NCBI GenBank assembly: GCA_031253495.1
Contig: JAIRWC010000028.1
Coordinates: 1 to 47,102, forward strand
From: Oscillospiraceae bacterium
GTDB taxonomy: Bacteria; Bacillota; Clostridia; Oscillospirales; Ruminococcaceae
Direction: 5' to 3'
DNA: 47,102 bases
In this document: positions 14,846 through 23,610 of the stretch, in pieces
Layout: each line of letters starts with the position of its first letter
Position numbering within the stretch: the stretch's first letter is position 1
The notes under the pieces: generated by a model
What the model was told of the DNA's origin: nothing
Databases searched by the model: none
Seen by the model: only the letters and a program-made list of their open reading frames with translations
Position numbers and translations under genes: made by a program

Positions 14846-16126
14846 ATGATTGACATTAAATTTTTACGCAATAACCCCGACGCGGTAAAAGAGAACATAA
14901 AAAAGAAATTCCAAGACGAAAAGCTGCCTTTGGTCGACGAGGTTATCGGATTGGACAAACGGCTTCGCGCCGCCAAGGGCGAAGGGGACGAGTTGCGCGC
15001 CGAGGGCAACGCCGCCGCCAAAGAAATCGGCGCGTTAATGGCGAAAGGCGAGAAGGAAGAGGCGGAAAGAAAAAAAGCAAAGGTTTCAAATTATAAAAAG
15101 CGGGTCGCCGCGCTGGAAGAGACCGAACGCGCCCTTGAGGCGGAGATACGCGGGATTATGCTGAAAATTCCGCAGATAATAGCGGACGACGCGCCTTTGG
15201 GGAAAGACGATTCCGAAAACGTCGAGGTCGCCCGTTACGGGGATATGAAGGCGCCGGATTTTGAAATCCCCTACCACGTCGAAATCATGGAACGCCTTAA
15301 CGGAATAGACGTCGAAAGCGCGCGGAAAACCTCGGGCGCGGGTTTTTATTACCTTAAGGGCGACGTGGCGCGGCTCCATTCCGCGATAATTTCATACGCG
15401 CGGGATTTTATGATAAACAAGGGATTTACTTATTATATCCCGCCTTTTATGATAAGGGGCGACGTCGTTTCCGGAGTAATGAGTTTCGCTGAAATGGAAA
15501 ACATGATGTATAAGATAGAAGGCGAGGATTTGTATTTAATCGGCACCTCCGAACATTCCATGGTCGGCAGGTTTATCGGCGCCGTGCTGAACGAGGAAGA
15601 ACTGCCGCAGACGCTTACCAGCTACTCGCCTTGCTTTCGCAAGGAAGTGGGCGCCCACGGGATAGAAGAGCGCGGCGTTTATCGCATACATCAGTTTGAA
15701 AAGCAAGAAATGGTGGTTATCTGCGCCCCCGAGGAAAGCGCGGGATGGTTTGTGAAAATGTACGGGTACACGGTGGAGTTTTTCCTTTCTTTGAATATCC
15801 CGGTCCGCGTTTTGGAATGTTGTTCGGGGGATTTGGCGGATTTAAAGGTCAAAAGCGTCGACGTGGAGGCTTTCAGCCCCCGGCGGAAGGATTTTTTCGA
15901 GGTGGGGAGCTGTTCAAATTTGGGGGACGCGCAGGCGCGGCGCTTGGGGATAAGGGTTCGTTCGGCGGGCGGGCTGAAGATTGTCCCGCACACGCTTAAC
16001 AATACCGTCGCCGCGCCGCCGAGGATGTTAATCGCGTTTTTGGAAAACAACCTCGCCGCCGACGGGAGCGTCGGCGTGCCCGAACCGCTTAGGGCGTACA
16101 TGGGAGGAAAAGGAAAGATTTGTTAA
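14846..16126 (+). CDS. serS: Serine--tRNA ligase
   Basis: A 426-residue class II aminoacyl-tRNA synthetase. The N-terminal coiled-coil tRNA-binding arm spans about 1-110 ('FLRNNPDAVKENIKKK', followed by Lys/Glu heptads). Motif 2 is in 'SPCFRKEVGAHGIEERGVYRIHQFEKQEMV', and motif 3 reads 'HTLNNTVAAPPRMLIAFLENN'. Motif 3 differs from the common 'TLNGSGLAVGR' form but resembles a SerRS subgroup with 'LNNT..A.PR'. ATG 14846 gives the canonical MIDIKFLRNNP N-terminus; the nearest purine run (AAGAAAGGG, ~14811-14819) is unusually far upstream. No T-box leader is visible. It overlaps the ABC ATPase gene by 7 bases. Confidence 0.95.
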   Translation: MIDIKFLRNNPDAVKENIKKKFQDEKLPLVDEVIGLDKRLRAAKGEGDELRAEGNAAAKEIGALMAKGEKEEAERKKAKVSNYKKRVAALEETERALEAEIRGIMLKIPQIIADDAPLGKDDSENVEVARYGDMKAPDFEIPYHVEIMERLNGIDVESARKTSGAGFYYLKGDVARLHSAIISYARDFMINKGFTYYIPPFMIRGDVVSGVMSFAEMENMMYKIEGEDLYLIGTSEHSMVGRFIGAVLNEEELPQTLTSYSPCFRKEVGAHGIEERGVYRIHQFEKQEMVVICAPEESAGWFVKMYGYTVEFFLSLNIPVRVLECCSGDLADLKVKSVDVEAFSPRRKDFFEVGSCSNLGDAQARRLGIRVRSAGGLKIVPHTLNNTVAAPPRMLIAFLENNLAADGSVGVPEPLRAYMGGKGKIC

Positions 16127-17031
16127 AAACAGTCGGTTTAACCAAGAGATACAAAAAGTTCCCCGTCTTAAAAGGGGTGAACATAAATATCGAGAAAGGC
16201 GAGGTTTACGGTTTTCTCGGAAAAAACGGCTGCGGGAAAACCACGACCATGAACATTATCTGCGACATTATCCCCAAAGACGGCGGAGAGGTAATATTCG
16301 CCCCGTCGAGCGGACGCCGCAAAATCGGTTATCTTACCGAATCGCCGGCTTTGCACGGCTTTATGAACGGTTATGAATACCTTAAATATATCGCCGCCTG
16401 CGCGGATTATAAGGGCGACGTGAACGGGCGGATACGCGAGGTTTTGGATTTGACGGGGATGCTCGAGGGGGCGAACCGCCGCGTTAAAGGTTATTCACGC
16501 GGGATGAACCAGCGCCTCGGGATTGCCGCCGCGATTTTCGACAATCCGGAACTGCTCATACTCGACGAGCCGACGAGCGCGCTCGACCCGGAGGGGCGCG
16601 CCGAGGTCGTGAGGGTTATACAAAGGCTTAAAGCCGCGGGGACGACGATTATTCTTTGTACGCACATCATTTCCGACGCGGAGCGGGTCGCCGATAAGGT
16701 CGGGATTATGCTGGACGGCGTAATAGCGGAGGAAGGGTATGTCGAGGATATTATCCGAAAATACCAAGGCGGGTTTTCGCGGATAACCGTGAAGTTCGCC
16801 GACCCGGATACCCGAACGGCCGCTTTAATGCGGGAAATTCCGCTTGTAACCGCAAGCTCGTATAACGAAAGGACGGGAACGGTCGACCTCGATTCCGAAA
16901 ACGCGGATACGCTTTACGACGCCTTGCTCCCTTGGATGGCGCAAAACAAAATCCGCTTTACGGAATTTATGGTCAAAAGGGCGAATTTGGAGGATGTTTA
17001 TTTCGCGGTGGCGGGAGGTAAGCGGGCATGA
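16120..17031 (+). CDS. ABC transporter ATP-binding protein
   Basis: A 303-residue ATPase of the type paired with separate membrane permeases. It has Walker A GKNGCGKTT (33-41), the ABC signature YSRGMNQRLG, Walker B LLILDEPTSALD and the H-loop 'TTIILCTHI'. A C-terminal extension of about 90 residues follows, as in ABC-2 and bacitracin/lantibiotic exporter ATPases. TTG 16120 is the start (AGGAAAG just upstream) and lies inside the serS stop region. It overlaps the permease gene by 4 bases (ATGA). With the next three genes it forms a tightly coupled cassette, probably an exporter; the substrate is unknown. Confidence 0.92.
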   Translation: MLKTVGLTKRYKKFPVLKGVNINIEKGEVYGFLGKNGCGKTTTMNIICDIIPKDGGEVIFAPSSGRRKIGYLTESPALHGFMNGYEYLKYIAACADYKGDVNGRIREVLDLTGMLEGANRRVKGYSRGMNQRLGIAAAIFDNPELLILDEPTSALDPEGRAEVVRVIQRLKAAGTTIILCTHIISDAERVADKVGIMLDGVIAEEGYVEDIIRKYQGGFSRITVKFADPDTRTAALMREIPLVTASSYNERTGTVDLDSENADTLYDALLPWMAQNKIRFTEFMVKRANLEDVYFAVAGGKRA

Positions 17032-17795
17032 GCTTCGTTCAGATTAAAGCGGGGATAATAAAGGAATTTTTGTTTTTTTGGCGCGGCTTTCGCTTTGGCG
17101 GCGCGTTTATCGCGTTTACCGCGTCCGCGTTGCTTTTCGGCGGTTCGATGGGCGGCAGTTATAATTTGACCATGGAATATCACCTTCGGTTAACCGTGGC
17201 GTCGAACATCGGGTTTCTTACCGCCATGATACTGCTTTACGGGGCGGCGGGGCGCGAACAGAAAAAGCGTTCGATTATCATACCGCAAACGGCGGGGCTT
17301 ACCCCGGCGGGGTACGTCTTGCCGAAGTTTATTTTATACCCGCCTTTGATGTTCGCGTTAAACGTGTTTGCGGCGTTTTTGATTAACTTTTACTGCCGTT
17401 TAAGCTCCGGCGCGGCGCTGCCCGTCGGCGTCGTCGCGGTTACCGGGGCGTTGGCGGGGATGCTGACAATGTATTATATCTGCCTGTTTTTGTTTTTCGG
17501 TATAAGCACCGCGTCCCCCGCGATTTCCATTTTGCTTGTTATGGTGTCGGATGCTTTAATGAACTCATTTGCGGAAGAGTTGAATATTGACAAATATTTT
17601 CCGCACACTTTGAACGGTTTTATATTGAAAGCGGTCAACGACCACGCGTACGGCGTGAAACCGTTAAGCGGCGAGGTCTCGGCGGCGGCGGCCACGGTCG
17701 CGATAACGGCGTCCCTTTGCGTGGTGTTTATGTTGCTGGCGCTGTTCGTGATAACGGCGAGGAGGGTTGACAACACCGCCGACGAGGTTTATTGA
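17028..17795 (+). CDS. ABC transporter permease-like membrane protein
   Basis: 255 residues with about six hydrophobic segments and a short N-terminal amphipathic start (MSFVQIKAGIIKEFLFFWRG). There is no ATPase or binding-protein motif. Position, a 4-base overlap with the upstream ATPase and the six-helix layout support an ABC-2-type permease that would form the exporter with that ATPase. The stop codon overlaps the next start (TTGA). The substrate cannot be read from the sequence. Confidence 0.8.
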   Translation: MSFVQIKAGIIKEFLFFWRGFRFGGAFIAFTASALLFGGSMGGSYNLTMEYHLRLTVASNIGFLTAMILLYGAAGREQKKRSIIIPQTAGLTPAGYVLPKFILYPPLMFALNVFAAFLINFYCRLSSGAALPVGVVAVTGALAGMLTMYYICLFLFFGISTASPAISILLVMVSDALMNSFAEELNIDKYFPHTLNGFILKAVNDHAYGVKPLSGEVSAAAATVAITASLCVVFMLLALFVITARRVDNTADEVY

Positions 17796-18085
17796 CCGTT
17801 ATGGGTATTTTGAAGCCGCTGTTTCGCCTCGGCGTTCTGTCAGCCGCGTTTTTGCTTTTGTTCGCGATGACGTCGGCGGCTGTCGTTTTGGTTTCGGCGG
17901 GGTTGTTGGCCATACCCGTCGCGCTGGCGGTAATGACGGGGGTTTTCACGAGCGTCGCTTCCGATTTGTCGCCGCCGTCGATGCTTTTGGCGGGGATTTC
18001 ATGCTTAAGCGCGGGGCTGGCTTTGGCTCTCGCGGTAATCGTCCTTTTTCCGAAACAGACGAAAATTTTTAAGAAAAAACCATGA
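17792..18085 (+). CDS. Small membrane protein of the ABC cassette (DUF1700-like position)
   Basis: 97 residues from TTG 17792, which overlaps the permease stop (TTGA); ATG 17801 is an alternative. Three hydrophobic segments fill almost the whole chain, and a basic tail (TKIFKKKP) closes it. It resembles the membrane half of small helper proteins that often precede DUF4097 adhesin-like proteins, which is exactly the next gene here, overlapping by 4 bases. Function unknown. Confidence 0.6.
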   Translation: MTVMGILKPLFRLGVLSAAFLLLFAMTSAAVVLVSAGLLAIPVALAVMTGVFTSVASDLSPPSMLLAGISCLSAGLALALAVIVLFPKQTKIFKKKP

Positions 18086-18879
18086 TAAAACGTATAATAA
18101 AAAAAAGCGTTGATAACAAAAAAAGGTTTTTCGCCGTTTTGCTGGCCGTTTCGGCAATATCGGGAACGGGGGCCTATTTGGCGCGAAACGGTTTCGGCGG
18201 TTCCTCGGTTTATCGCGCGGAGCTTTTTTACGCCGCCCCTCCCCGGGTGAGCGTGAACACGGCGGGCATACCGGTCGAGATGTTCGCGTGGAACGGCGAC
18301 AGCATAAAAATCGAGTGTTCGGCGGAACTGCCGCTGATAATACTGGAGGACGAGGGGGAAATAACAATCAGCCAGGACGACGGGTTCGCCGTGTCGGTTT
18401 TCACGCTTGAGGTTTTGCGCTACCGCATTAAAATATGGTTGCCGGAACGGCGCGATTTCACCGAGATAAACGTAACGAGCGCGGGCGGCGACGTCGGTAT
18501 AGACGCGCGGGGTTTGTTCGTCCGCCGCATTTCGGTAACCGCGAAAAACGGCGGGATAAGGATAGGCGCGGCTGATTCCATACTGCTGTTAAACACCGAG
18601 ACGGGGAACGTGGACGTGGATTATGATTATTTTTTACTGCCCACCCTGATTGAAACGGTATCGGGGGACGTCAGGCTGTCCCTGCCCGATTATTCCTCCG
18701 TCAGCCTTGAGTATTCCACCGACGCCGGAAAATTCGCCTCGTCTTTCTTCCCAGGGGAATTTGACGGTTACGCCGGTTCGGTTTTCGCGGCGAGGGGGAA
18801 CTATCCGAAAAGGCTGAACGTTTCCACGAAAAGCGGCGACCTTGTCATAGAGGAAAAAACCGCCCGCATGGTTCTGTGA
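18082..18879 (+). CDS. Membrane-anchored DUF4097-like adhesin-family protein
   Basis: 265 residues: an N-terminal membrane anchor (about 16-36), then a repetitive right-handed beta domain with the recurring pattern 'I.V.T..G.V....' (for example ITISQDDGF, INVTSAGGDVGID, ISVTAKNGGIRIG, LLNTETGNVDVDY, IETVSGDVRLSL, VSTKSGDLVIEE). This ladder of T/S-x-x-G-x-V/I repeats is characteristic of DUF4097/putative-adhesin beta-solenoids. It starts by an ATGA overlap with the small membrane gene. In related clusters such proteins accompany transporters or anti-sigma-like membrane partners; the role here is inferred only from this context. Confidence 0.75.
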   Translation: MIKRIIKKSVDNKKRFFAVLLAVSAISGTGAYLARNGFGGSSVYRAELFYAAPPRVSVNTAGIPVEMFAWNGDSIKIECSAELPLIILEDEGEITISQDDGFAVSVFTLEVLRYRIKIWLPERRDFTEINVTSAGGDVGIDARGLFVRRISVTAKNGGIRIGAADSILLLNTETGNVDVDYDYFLLPTLIETVSGDVRLSLPDYSSVSLEYSTDAGKFASSFFPGEFDGYAGSVFAARGNYPKRLNVSTKSGDLVIEEKTARMVL

Positions 18880-18947
18880 AGTTCTTAAAAGCCGCGGCAA
18901 ATCCGAACGTCCGCCGACCCGTAACGGTTTGAGTGGGAGAAATTAAG

Positions 18948-19874
18948 ATGTTATCGGTAATTGTCCCCGCCTTTAACGAGGGCGGGAATATCGCCGCCGC
19001 CGCCGGGGCGGTGAGCGGGATTTTAACCGAAAACGGCGTCGATTTTGAGATAATTTTTATCGACGACGGTTCGGCGGACGACACGTGGGAGTATATCGAG
19101 AAAGCGCGCGCCGCCGACAAAAGGATAAGGGGCGTGAGGTTTTCGCGCAATTTCGGGAAAGAGGGAGCCGTTTTTGCGGGGCTGTCCCGCGCCGGGGGCG
19201 CCTGCGCCGTCGTGATTGACTGCGATTTGCAGCACCCGCCCGAGCTTATCCCCGAAATGTACGCCTTATGGGAGCAAGGGGCGGAGGTTGTGGAAGCGCG
19301 GAAGTCGAGCCGGGGGAAAGAAAGCCTTATATACAAAATCTTCGCGAAAACGTTTTACAGAATTATGAAGTCTTCGTCGGAATTGGACCTTGACGGGGCG
19401 AGCGACTTCAAACTGCTTGACAGAAAGGTTATCGACGCGCTGAACGCCCTGCCGGAGCGGCTGACGTTTTTCCGCGCGCTTTCGGCGTGGGTGGGTTTTA
19501 AAACCGCGAGGGTGGAATTTGACGTCAAGCCGCGCGTTTCGGGAAAAACCAAATGGAGTTTTAAAAAGCTGTTTAGGTTCGCCGTTTCGAGCGTTACGGG
19601 GTTCACCGGCCTGCCCATGCAGCTTATGACGGCGGCGGGCTTGGTATTTTTGGCGTTTGCCGCGGCGCTGGGCGTTCAAACGCTTGTAAAGTTCTTTTCG
19701 GGCGAGGCCGCCGCGGGGTTTTCCACCGTCATATTGCTGCTGTTGTTAATCGGCTCGCTTTTAATGCTCGGGCTGGGGATAATAGGCTATTATTTAAGCA
19801 AGATTTATGAGGAAATAAAGTTTCGCCCGCGGTATATAATTGAAAAGGAAACCAAAACAGACGATGAAAATTAA
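18948..19874 (+). CDS. Polyprenyl-phosphate glycosyltransferase, GT2 (DPM1/CsbB-like)
   Basis: A 308-residue membrane enzyme. The N-terminal GT2 domain shows 'LSVIVPAFNEGGNI', the nucleotide-binding 'FIDDGSADDT', and the acidic metal site in 'VIDCDLQHPPE'. After 'RVSGKTKWSFKKL' come two C-terminal membrane helices, the layout of the CsbB/YkcC group that makes undecaprenyl-phosphate-sugars. ATG 18948 has GGGAGA at good spacing; the longer GTG frame lacks support. It overlaps the YfhO-family gene by 11 bases. In Bacillus, CsbB and YfhO work together to glycosylate lipoteichoic acid, so a similar envelope-glycosylation role is inferred. Confidence 0.92.
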   Translation: MLSVIVPAFNEGGNIAAAAGAVSGILTENGVDFEIIFIDDGSADDTWEYIEKARAADKRIRGVRFSRNFGKEGAVFAGLSRAGGACAVVIDCDLQHPPELIPEMYALWEQGAEVVEARKSSRGKESLIYKIFAKTFYRIMKSSSELDLDGASDFKLLDRKVIDALNALPERLTFFRALSAWVGFKTARVEFDVKPRVSGKTKWSFKKLFRFAVSSVTGFTGLPMQLMTAAGLVFLAFAAALGVQTLVKFFSGEAAAGFSTVILLLLLIGSLLMLGLGIIGYYLSKIYEEIKFRPRYIIEKETKTDDEN

Positions 19875-22758
19875 ACCGAAAAACCCGTTCCCCGCCGTAT
19901 TGAAATTCTTTAAAACCGAACGGCAGATTTGGCTTTCGTTCGCCGTTTCCTATGTGATAATGCTGGGAGCCTACATGGTTTTCGGCGTCTATCCCATATA
20001 CAAAAATTCGGTGCTTTCCCTTGATTTGAACGCGCAATACGCTTATTATTTCGCTTATATGAAAGACGTTTTGGCGGGGGACGCGAGCCTGTTTTATTCG
20101 TGGAGCCGCAACCTGTCGGGGGAGTTCGTGGGGATTATCGGGTATTATCTGTTCAGCCCGTTTAACTTTCTCGTGTGGATTTTCCCCCTTTCCCACCTTA
20201 CCGAAGGCTTGTTGCTGATGATAATTACGAAAATCGGGTTTATCGGCGTTACGATGTCGGTGTATCTGAGCAAAGGGCGCGGCTTTTCAAAAACGGCGAC
20301 GGTCTTGTTCAGCGTGATGTACGCGCTGACTTCATACAACGTCGTCCAAACCATGAACCCGATGTGGCTCGACGGGGTTATGGCGCTGCCTCTTGTCGTA
20401 ATGGGGATAGAATCGCTTTTGCGCGAGGGGAGGTATAAGCTGTTTATATTCTCGCTGGTTTACTCGTTCGTTACCTGCTTTTACATAGGGTATATGATAG
20501 GGATTTTCGCCGCGCTGTACTTTGTCTATTACGCTTTTTCGTCGCGTCGCGCGAACGCGGGAAACGCGGTTCTCATACTGAAGCGGGGGGGGCTGTTCGC
20601 GGTGTGCGCCGTTATAGCCGCCTTGTGTTCCTGTTTTATTCTCATGCCCGTTTTATCGTCGCTTTCAATGGGGAAACTCGATTTCGCCGTCGGGCTGTTC
20701 TCGGAAGGGTATGAATTCAAAATGGACGACAATTTCTCGATTGTCGAAATGTCGCGGAAGCTGTTCCCGAACAGCTACGACACCGTGAAAATGAGCGGGC
20801 TGCCTTTCCTTTACTGCGGAACGGTTACGCTGCTTATGCTGCCCGCCTATTTCTTCTGCCCGAGGATACGCCGCGCCCGCCGCGTAAGCGGCGCGGTTTT
20901 GATTGCCGCGCTGGCGGTCTGTATGTATGTGGTCCCGTTCGATATGTTCTGGCACGGGGGGCAGGTTCCCAACTGGCTTCCTTACCGGTATTCCTTTATG
21001 CTGTGCTTTTTGTTCCTGTCTTTCGGCGGGGAGGCGTTCGAGCGGATAAAGAAGGTTTCGCGCAAGACAATCGGGATAACCGCGCTGTTTCTCGCCGCGT
21101 TGCTGGTTTATTGGGAGCGGGCCGACACTTTCGTCCCGGATTTGGGGAACGGCAGGGACGTGTTTGACAGGTTCGCGGTAATCCTCCCCGCTTTCGCCAT
21201 ACTTATGGTCATGTCCGCGTTTTTGATTCTCGCCAGGGACGGATTTAAGAAAGGGAAGGCGGCAAGTGTCGCGCTCGCCGTTTTGGTAGGCGCGGAACTG
21301 TTTTACAATACGGCTTTCAGCGTATATAAGCAGCACGTTGACATCACCTATTCAACGCGTGAATCGTTTAACGGCGTCATTCTCCCGACGAGGGAGGCGG
21401 CGGATAGGATTCAAGCGGAGGACAAGGGCTTTTACCGCATGGAGAAAACCTATTTCCGTTCGGCGAACGACCCCATGGCGTTGGGTATGAAAGGCGTGAC
21501 CCACAGCTCCAGTCTGCTTAACGACGACGTTATCTCCCTGTTGAAATCGTTGGGTTATTCCTCGCGGAGCCACGCCTCGAGGTATTCGGGGGCGACGCCG
21601 CTCACCGACGACCTGCTCGGTTTTAAATACGTGCTGTCCTGTTTGGACGACGACAGGCGCAACATCCGAACCGCGGACGACATCACCGTGACCGAGAACG
21701 AGGACGTTATGCCGATAGCCTATCTTGTCAGCCCCGAAACCGAATACGTCAGTTATGACGGCGACGACGTGTTTTTTAACCAAAGCCGCCTGCTTTCGGC
21801 GATGCTCGGCCGCGCCGAGGATGAAACCGCGGATTATTTCAAAGAAATCCAAATAGACGACATAAGGACCGTGAACCTTGATTACGGCAAAAGAGAAAAA
21901 AATTATGACTGCTATACGAAAAGGGACGAGAAAAGCGAGGCGTACGTCGAGTTTGTCTTGACGGCCGACGACGACGGGAACTTCTATATGTACCTGCCGA
22001 GCGAGTATGAGCGGAAGTGCGACTTATTCGTCAATAACGTCTCGAAAGGCGCGTATTTTGAAACCGACAACCATCATATAAAAAATTTGGGTTATTTTTA
22101 TCGGGGCGATACCATTACGGTGAAGCTGAAGCTCCAAAAAGACAAGGTTTTTTTTAAGAAAGAGCTTTTTACGCGGTTGGACGAGGAACTGTTGAAAACC
22201 GACATAGCCGAGCTCCGCGAAATGAACGCGAACACGAGTTTCGAGGCGTTGAGCGATACGCGGCTGAGGATAACCGCGGATTACGGGCTGGACAGCCTGC
22301 TGTTCGTGTCCGTTCCGAAAGAGCCCGGATGGACGGTAAAGGTTGACGGGAAGAATGTTGCGGTTAAAAAAATCGCGGGCGGATTGACGGGGGTTGACGT
22401 TCCGGCGGGGCGGCACGTCGTCGAAATGAGCTTTTTCCCGGGGAAACTGCCCGAAGGGATAGGCTTGACCGCTTTCGGGATAAGCCTGTATATTCTGCTT
22501 AGTTCGCTCATGTTCGGGAAATCGGTCAAACGAAAAGGGAAAATCGCGGCGCGGGACGATTATGACGGGTATGACGCGGATTACACGGACTATAACGGGG
22601 ACGACGACGAATTTAACTTCGACGCTTTGTTTGAGGCGCCCGACATTCCGGCGGAACCCGAAACGCTAAAAGAGCCGGAGTCGTTTGAGGAGCCGGAATT
22701 ATCGGTCGGGTCCGAAACGGGGGAAACGGAGGGGAAAGAAGATGCTGCTGACGGTTGA
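19864..22758 (+). CDS. YfhO-family multi-pass membrane glycosylation protein
   Basis: 964 residues with a dozen or more membrane helices in the first ~470 residues, a large extracellular region (about 480-830), a final helix, and a strongly acidic Asp/Glu/Pro-rich cytoplasmic tail of about 65 residues. The conserved YfhO features 'NAQYAYYFAYMKD', 'SWSRNLSGEFVG', 'TMNPMWLDGVMALPLVV' and 'FWHGGQVPNWLPYRYSFML' are present. YfhO proteins are GT-C-like enzymes proposed to move a sugar from undecaprenyl phosphate to wall polymers; the upstream GT2 gene would supply the donor. ATG 19864 is chosen over an earlier TTG. The coaX start lies 17 bases inside its 3' end. Confidence 0.88.
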   Translation: MKIKPKNPFPAVLKFFKTERQIWLSFAVSYVIMLGAYMVFGVYPIYKNSVLSLDLNAQYAYYFAYMKDVLAGDASLFYSWSRNLSGEFVGIIGYYLFSPFNFLVWIFPLSHLTEGLLLMIITKIGFIGVTMSVYLSKGRGFSKTATVLFSVMYALTSYNVVQTMNPMWLDGVMALPLVVMGIESLLREGRYKLFIFSLVYSFVTCFYIGYMIGIFAALYFVYYAFSSRRANAGNAVLILKRGGLFAVCAVIAALCSCFILMPVLSSLSMGKLDFAVGLFSEGYEFKMDDNFSIVEMSRKLFPNSYDTVKMSGLPFLYCGTVTLLMLPAYFFCPRIRRARRVSGAVLIAALAVCMYVVPFDMFWHGGQVPNWLPYRYSFMLCFLFLSFGGEAFERIKKVSRKTIGITALFLAALLVYWERADTFVPDLGNGRDVFDRFAVILPAFAILMVMSAFLILARDGFKKGKAASVALAVLVGAELFYNTAFSVYKQHVDITYSTRESFNGVILPTREAADRIQAEDKGFYRMEKTYFRSANDPMALGMKGVTHSSSLLNDDVISLLKSLGYSSRSHASRYSGATPLTDDLLGFKYVLSCLDDDRRNIRTADDITVTENEDVMPIAYLVSPETEYVSYDGDDVFFNQSRLLSAMLGRAEDETADYFKEIQIDDIRTVNLDYGKREKNYDCYTKRDEKSEAYVEFVLTADDDGNFYMYLPSEYERKCDLFVNNVSKGAYFETDNHHIKNLGYFYRGDTITVKLKLQKDKVFFKKELFTRLDEELLKTDIAELREMNANTSFEALSDTRLRITADYGLDSLLFVSVPKEPGWTVKVDGKNVAVKKIAGGLTGVDVPAGRHVVEMSFFPGKLPEGIGLTAFGISLYILLSSLMFGKSVKRKGKIAARDDYDGYDADYTDYNGDDDEFNFDALFEAPDIPAEPETLKEPESFEEPELSVGSETGETEGKEDAADG

Positions 22759-23518
22759 CGCGGGGAACACAAACACCGTAATCGCGGTTTTCAAAGAGGA
22801 AAAGGCCGTTTTTGTCTCGAGGGTAAACACCGACGCGGCAAGGATGGCGGACCAGTACGCGATAATATTCCGCGATATCTTGAAACTTTATGAAACCGAT
22901 ATAAACGGGATTGACGGCGCGATAATTTCGTCCGTCGTGCCGCCGGCGACGCGGCAGATTATCGCCGCGGCGAAGATGCTGCTCGGCATAGACGCCTTGG
23001 TGGTTGGGCCCGGATTGAAAACGGGGCTGAACATAAGGATAGACGAGCCGTCGTCGTTGGGCGCGGATTTGGTGTGCGGGGCCGTCGCGGCGAAGGCGCT
23101 TTACCCCGCGCCTTGCGTCGCGGTCGATTTGGGAACCGTTACGAAGGTTATGGCGCTGGATAAGGACGGCGCGTTAATCGGCGGCGTCCTCGCGCCCGGC
23201 GTGGGTATCAGCTTCGAGGCGATGGCGGGGAAAACCGCGCTTTTGCCGCTTGTCGGGGCGGAGCGGGTTGAAAGGGTGATAGGAACCAACACGGCGGACA
23301 GCATAAGGGCGGGAATACTCATAGGCGCGGCTTGTATGCTCGACGGGCTGATTGAACGCTTCGAAGCGGAACTCGGCGACTGTTCGGCCGTCGCCACGGG
23401 CGGTTTTTCGGAGATAATCGCGCCGTATTGCAAACGGAAAATCACGGTGAACAAAAACCTCGTTTCGGAGGGGATGAGGATAATATACGAAAAGAACGGA
23501 TACAGCCGTTCAAATTAA
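22742..23518 (+). CDS. coaX: Type III pantothenate kinase
   Basis: A 258-residue enzyme that phosphorylates pantothenate, the first step of CoA synthesis. CoaX hallmarks are visible: N-terminal phosphate loop DAGNTNT, 'SSVVP', 'GPGLKTGLNI', 'LGADLVCGAVAAK', 'DLGTVTK' and 'GGVLAPGVGIS', with 'TGGFSE' near the C-terminus. ATG 22742 gives the conserved 'MLLTVDAGNTNT' start, with a GGGGAAAG stretch upstream; the longer frame would run far into the YfhO gene. Cotranscription with the upstream envelope genes is likely, given the 17-base overlap. Confidence 0.95.
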   Translation: MLLTVDAGNTNTVIAVFKEEKAVFVSRVNTDAARMADQYAIIFRDILKLYETDINGIDGAIISSVVPPATRQIIAAAKMLLGIDALVVGPGLKTGLNIRIDEPSSLGADLVCGAVAAKALYPAPCVAVDLGTVTKVMALDKDGALIGGVLAPGVGISFEAMAGKTALLPLVGAERVERVIGTNTADSIRAGILIGAACMLDGLIERFEAELGDCSAVATGGFSEIIAPYCKRKITVNKNLVSEGMRIIYEKNGYSRSN

Positions 23519-23610
23519 AAATGCTTTGCGTTTTGAATTTAAGCGGGTTTTTGAAAGGCGTTACACCCGGTGTTACGGGGTGGCAGCATATATGAAAGAA
23601 GGGTTTTGTC

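Noticed and set aside
23521-23595. A 24-codon open frame between coaX and the ECF gene whose TGA overlaps an ATG, at first sight a third leader peptide
   Set aside because: No ribosome site precedes its ATG, the peptide does not match the dnaN/gyrB leaders, and the overlapped ATG is not the ECF start.
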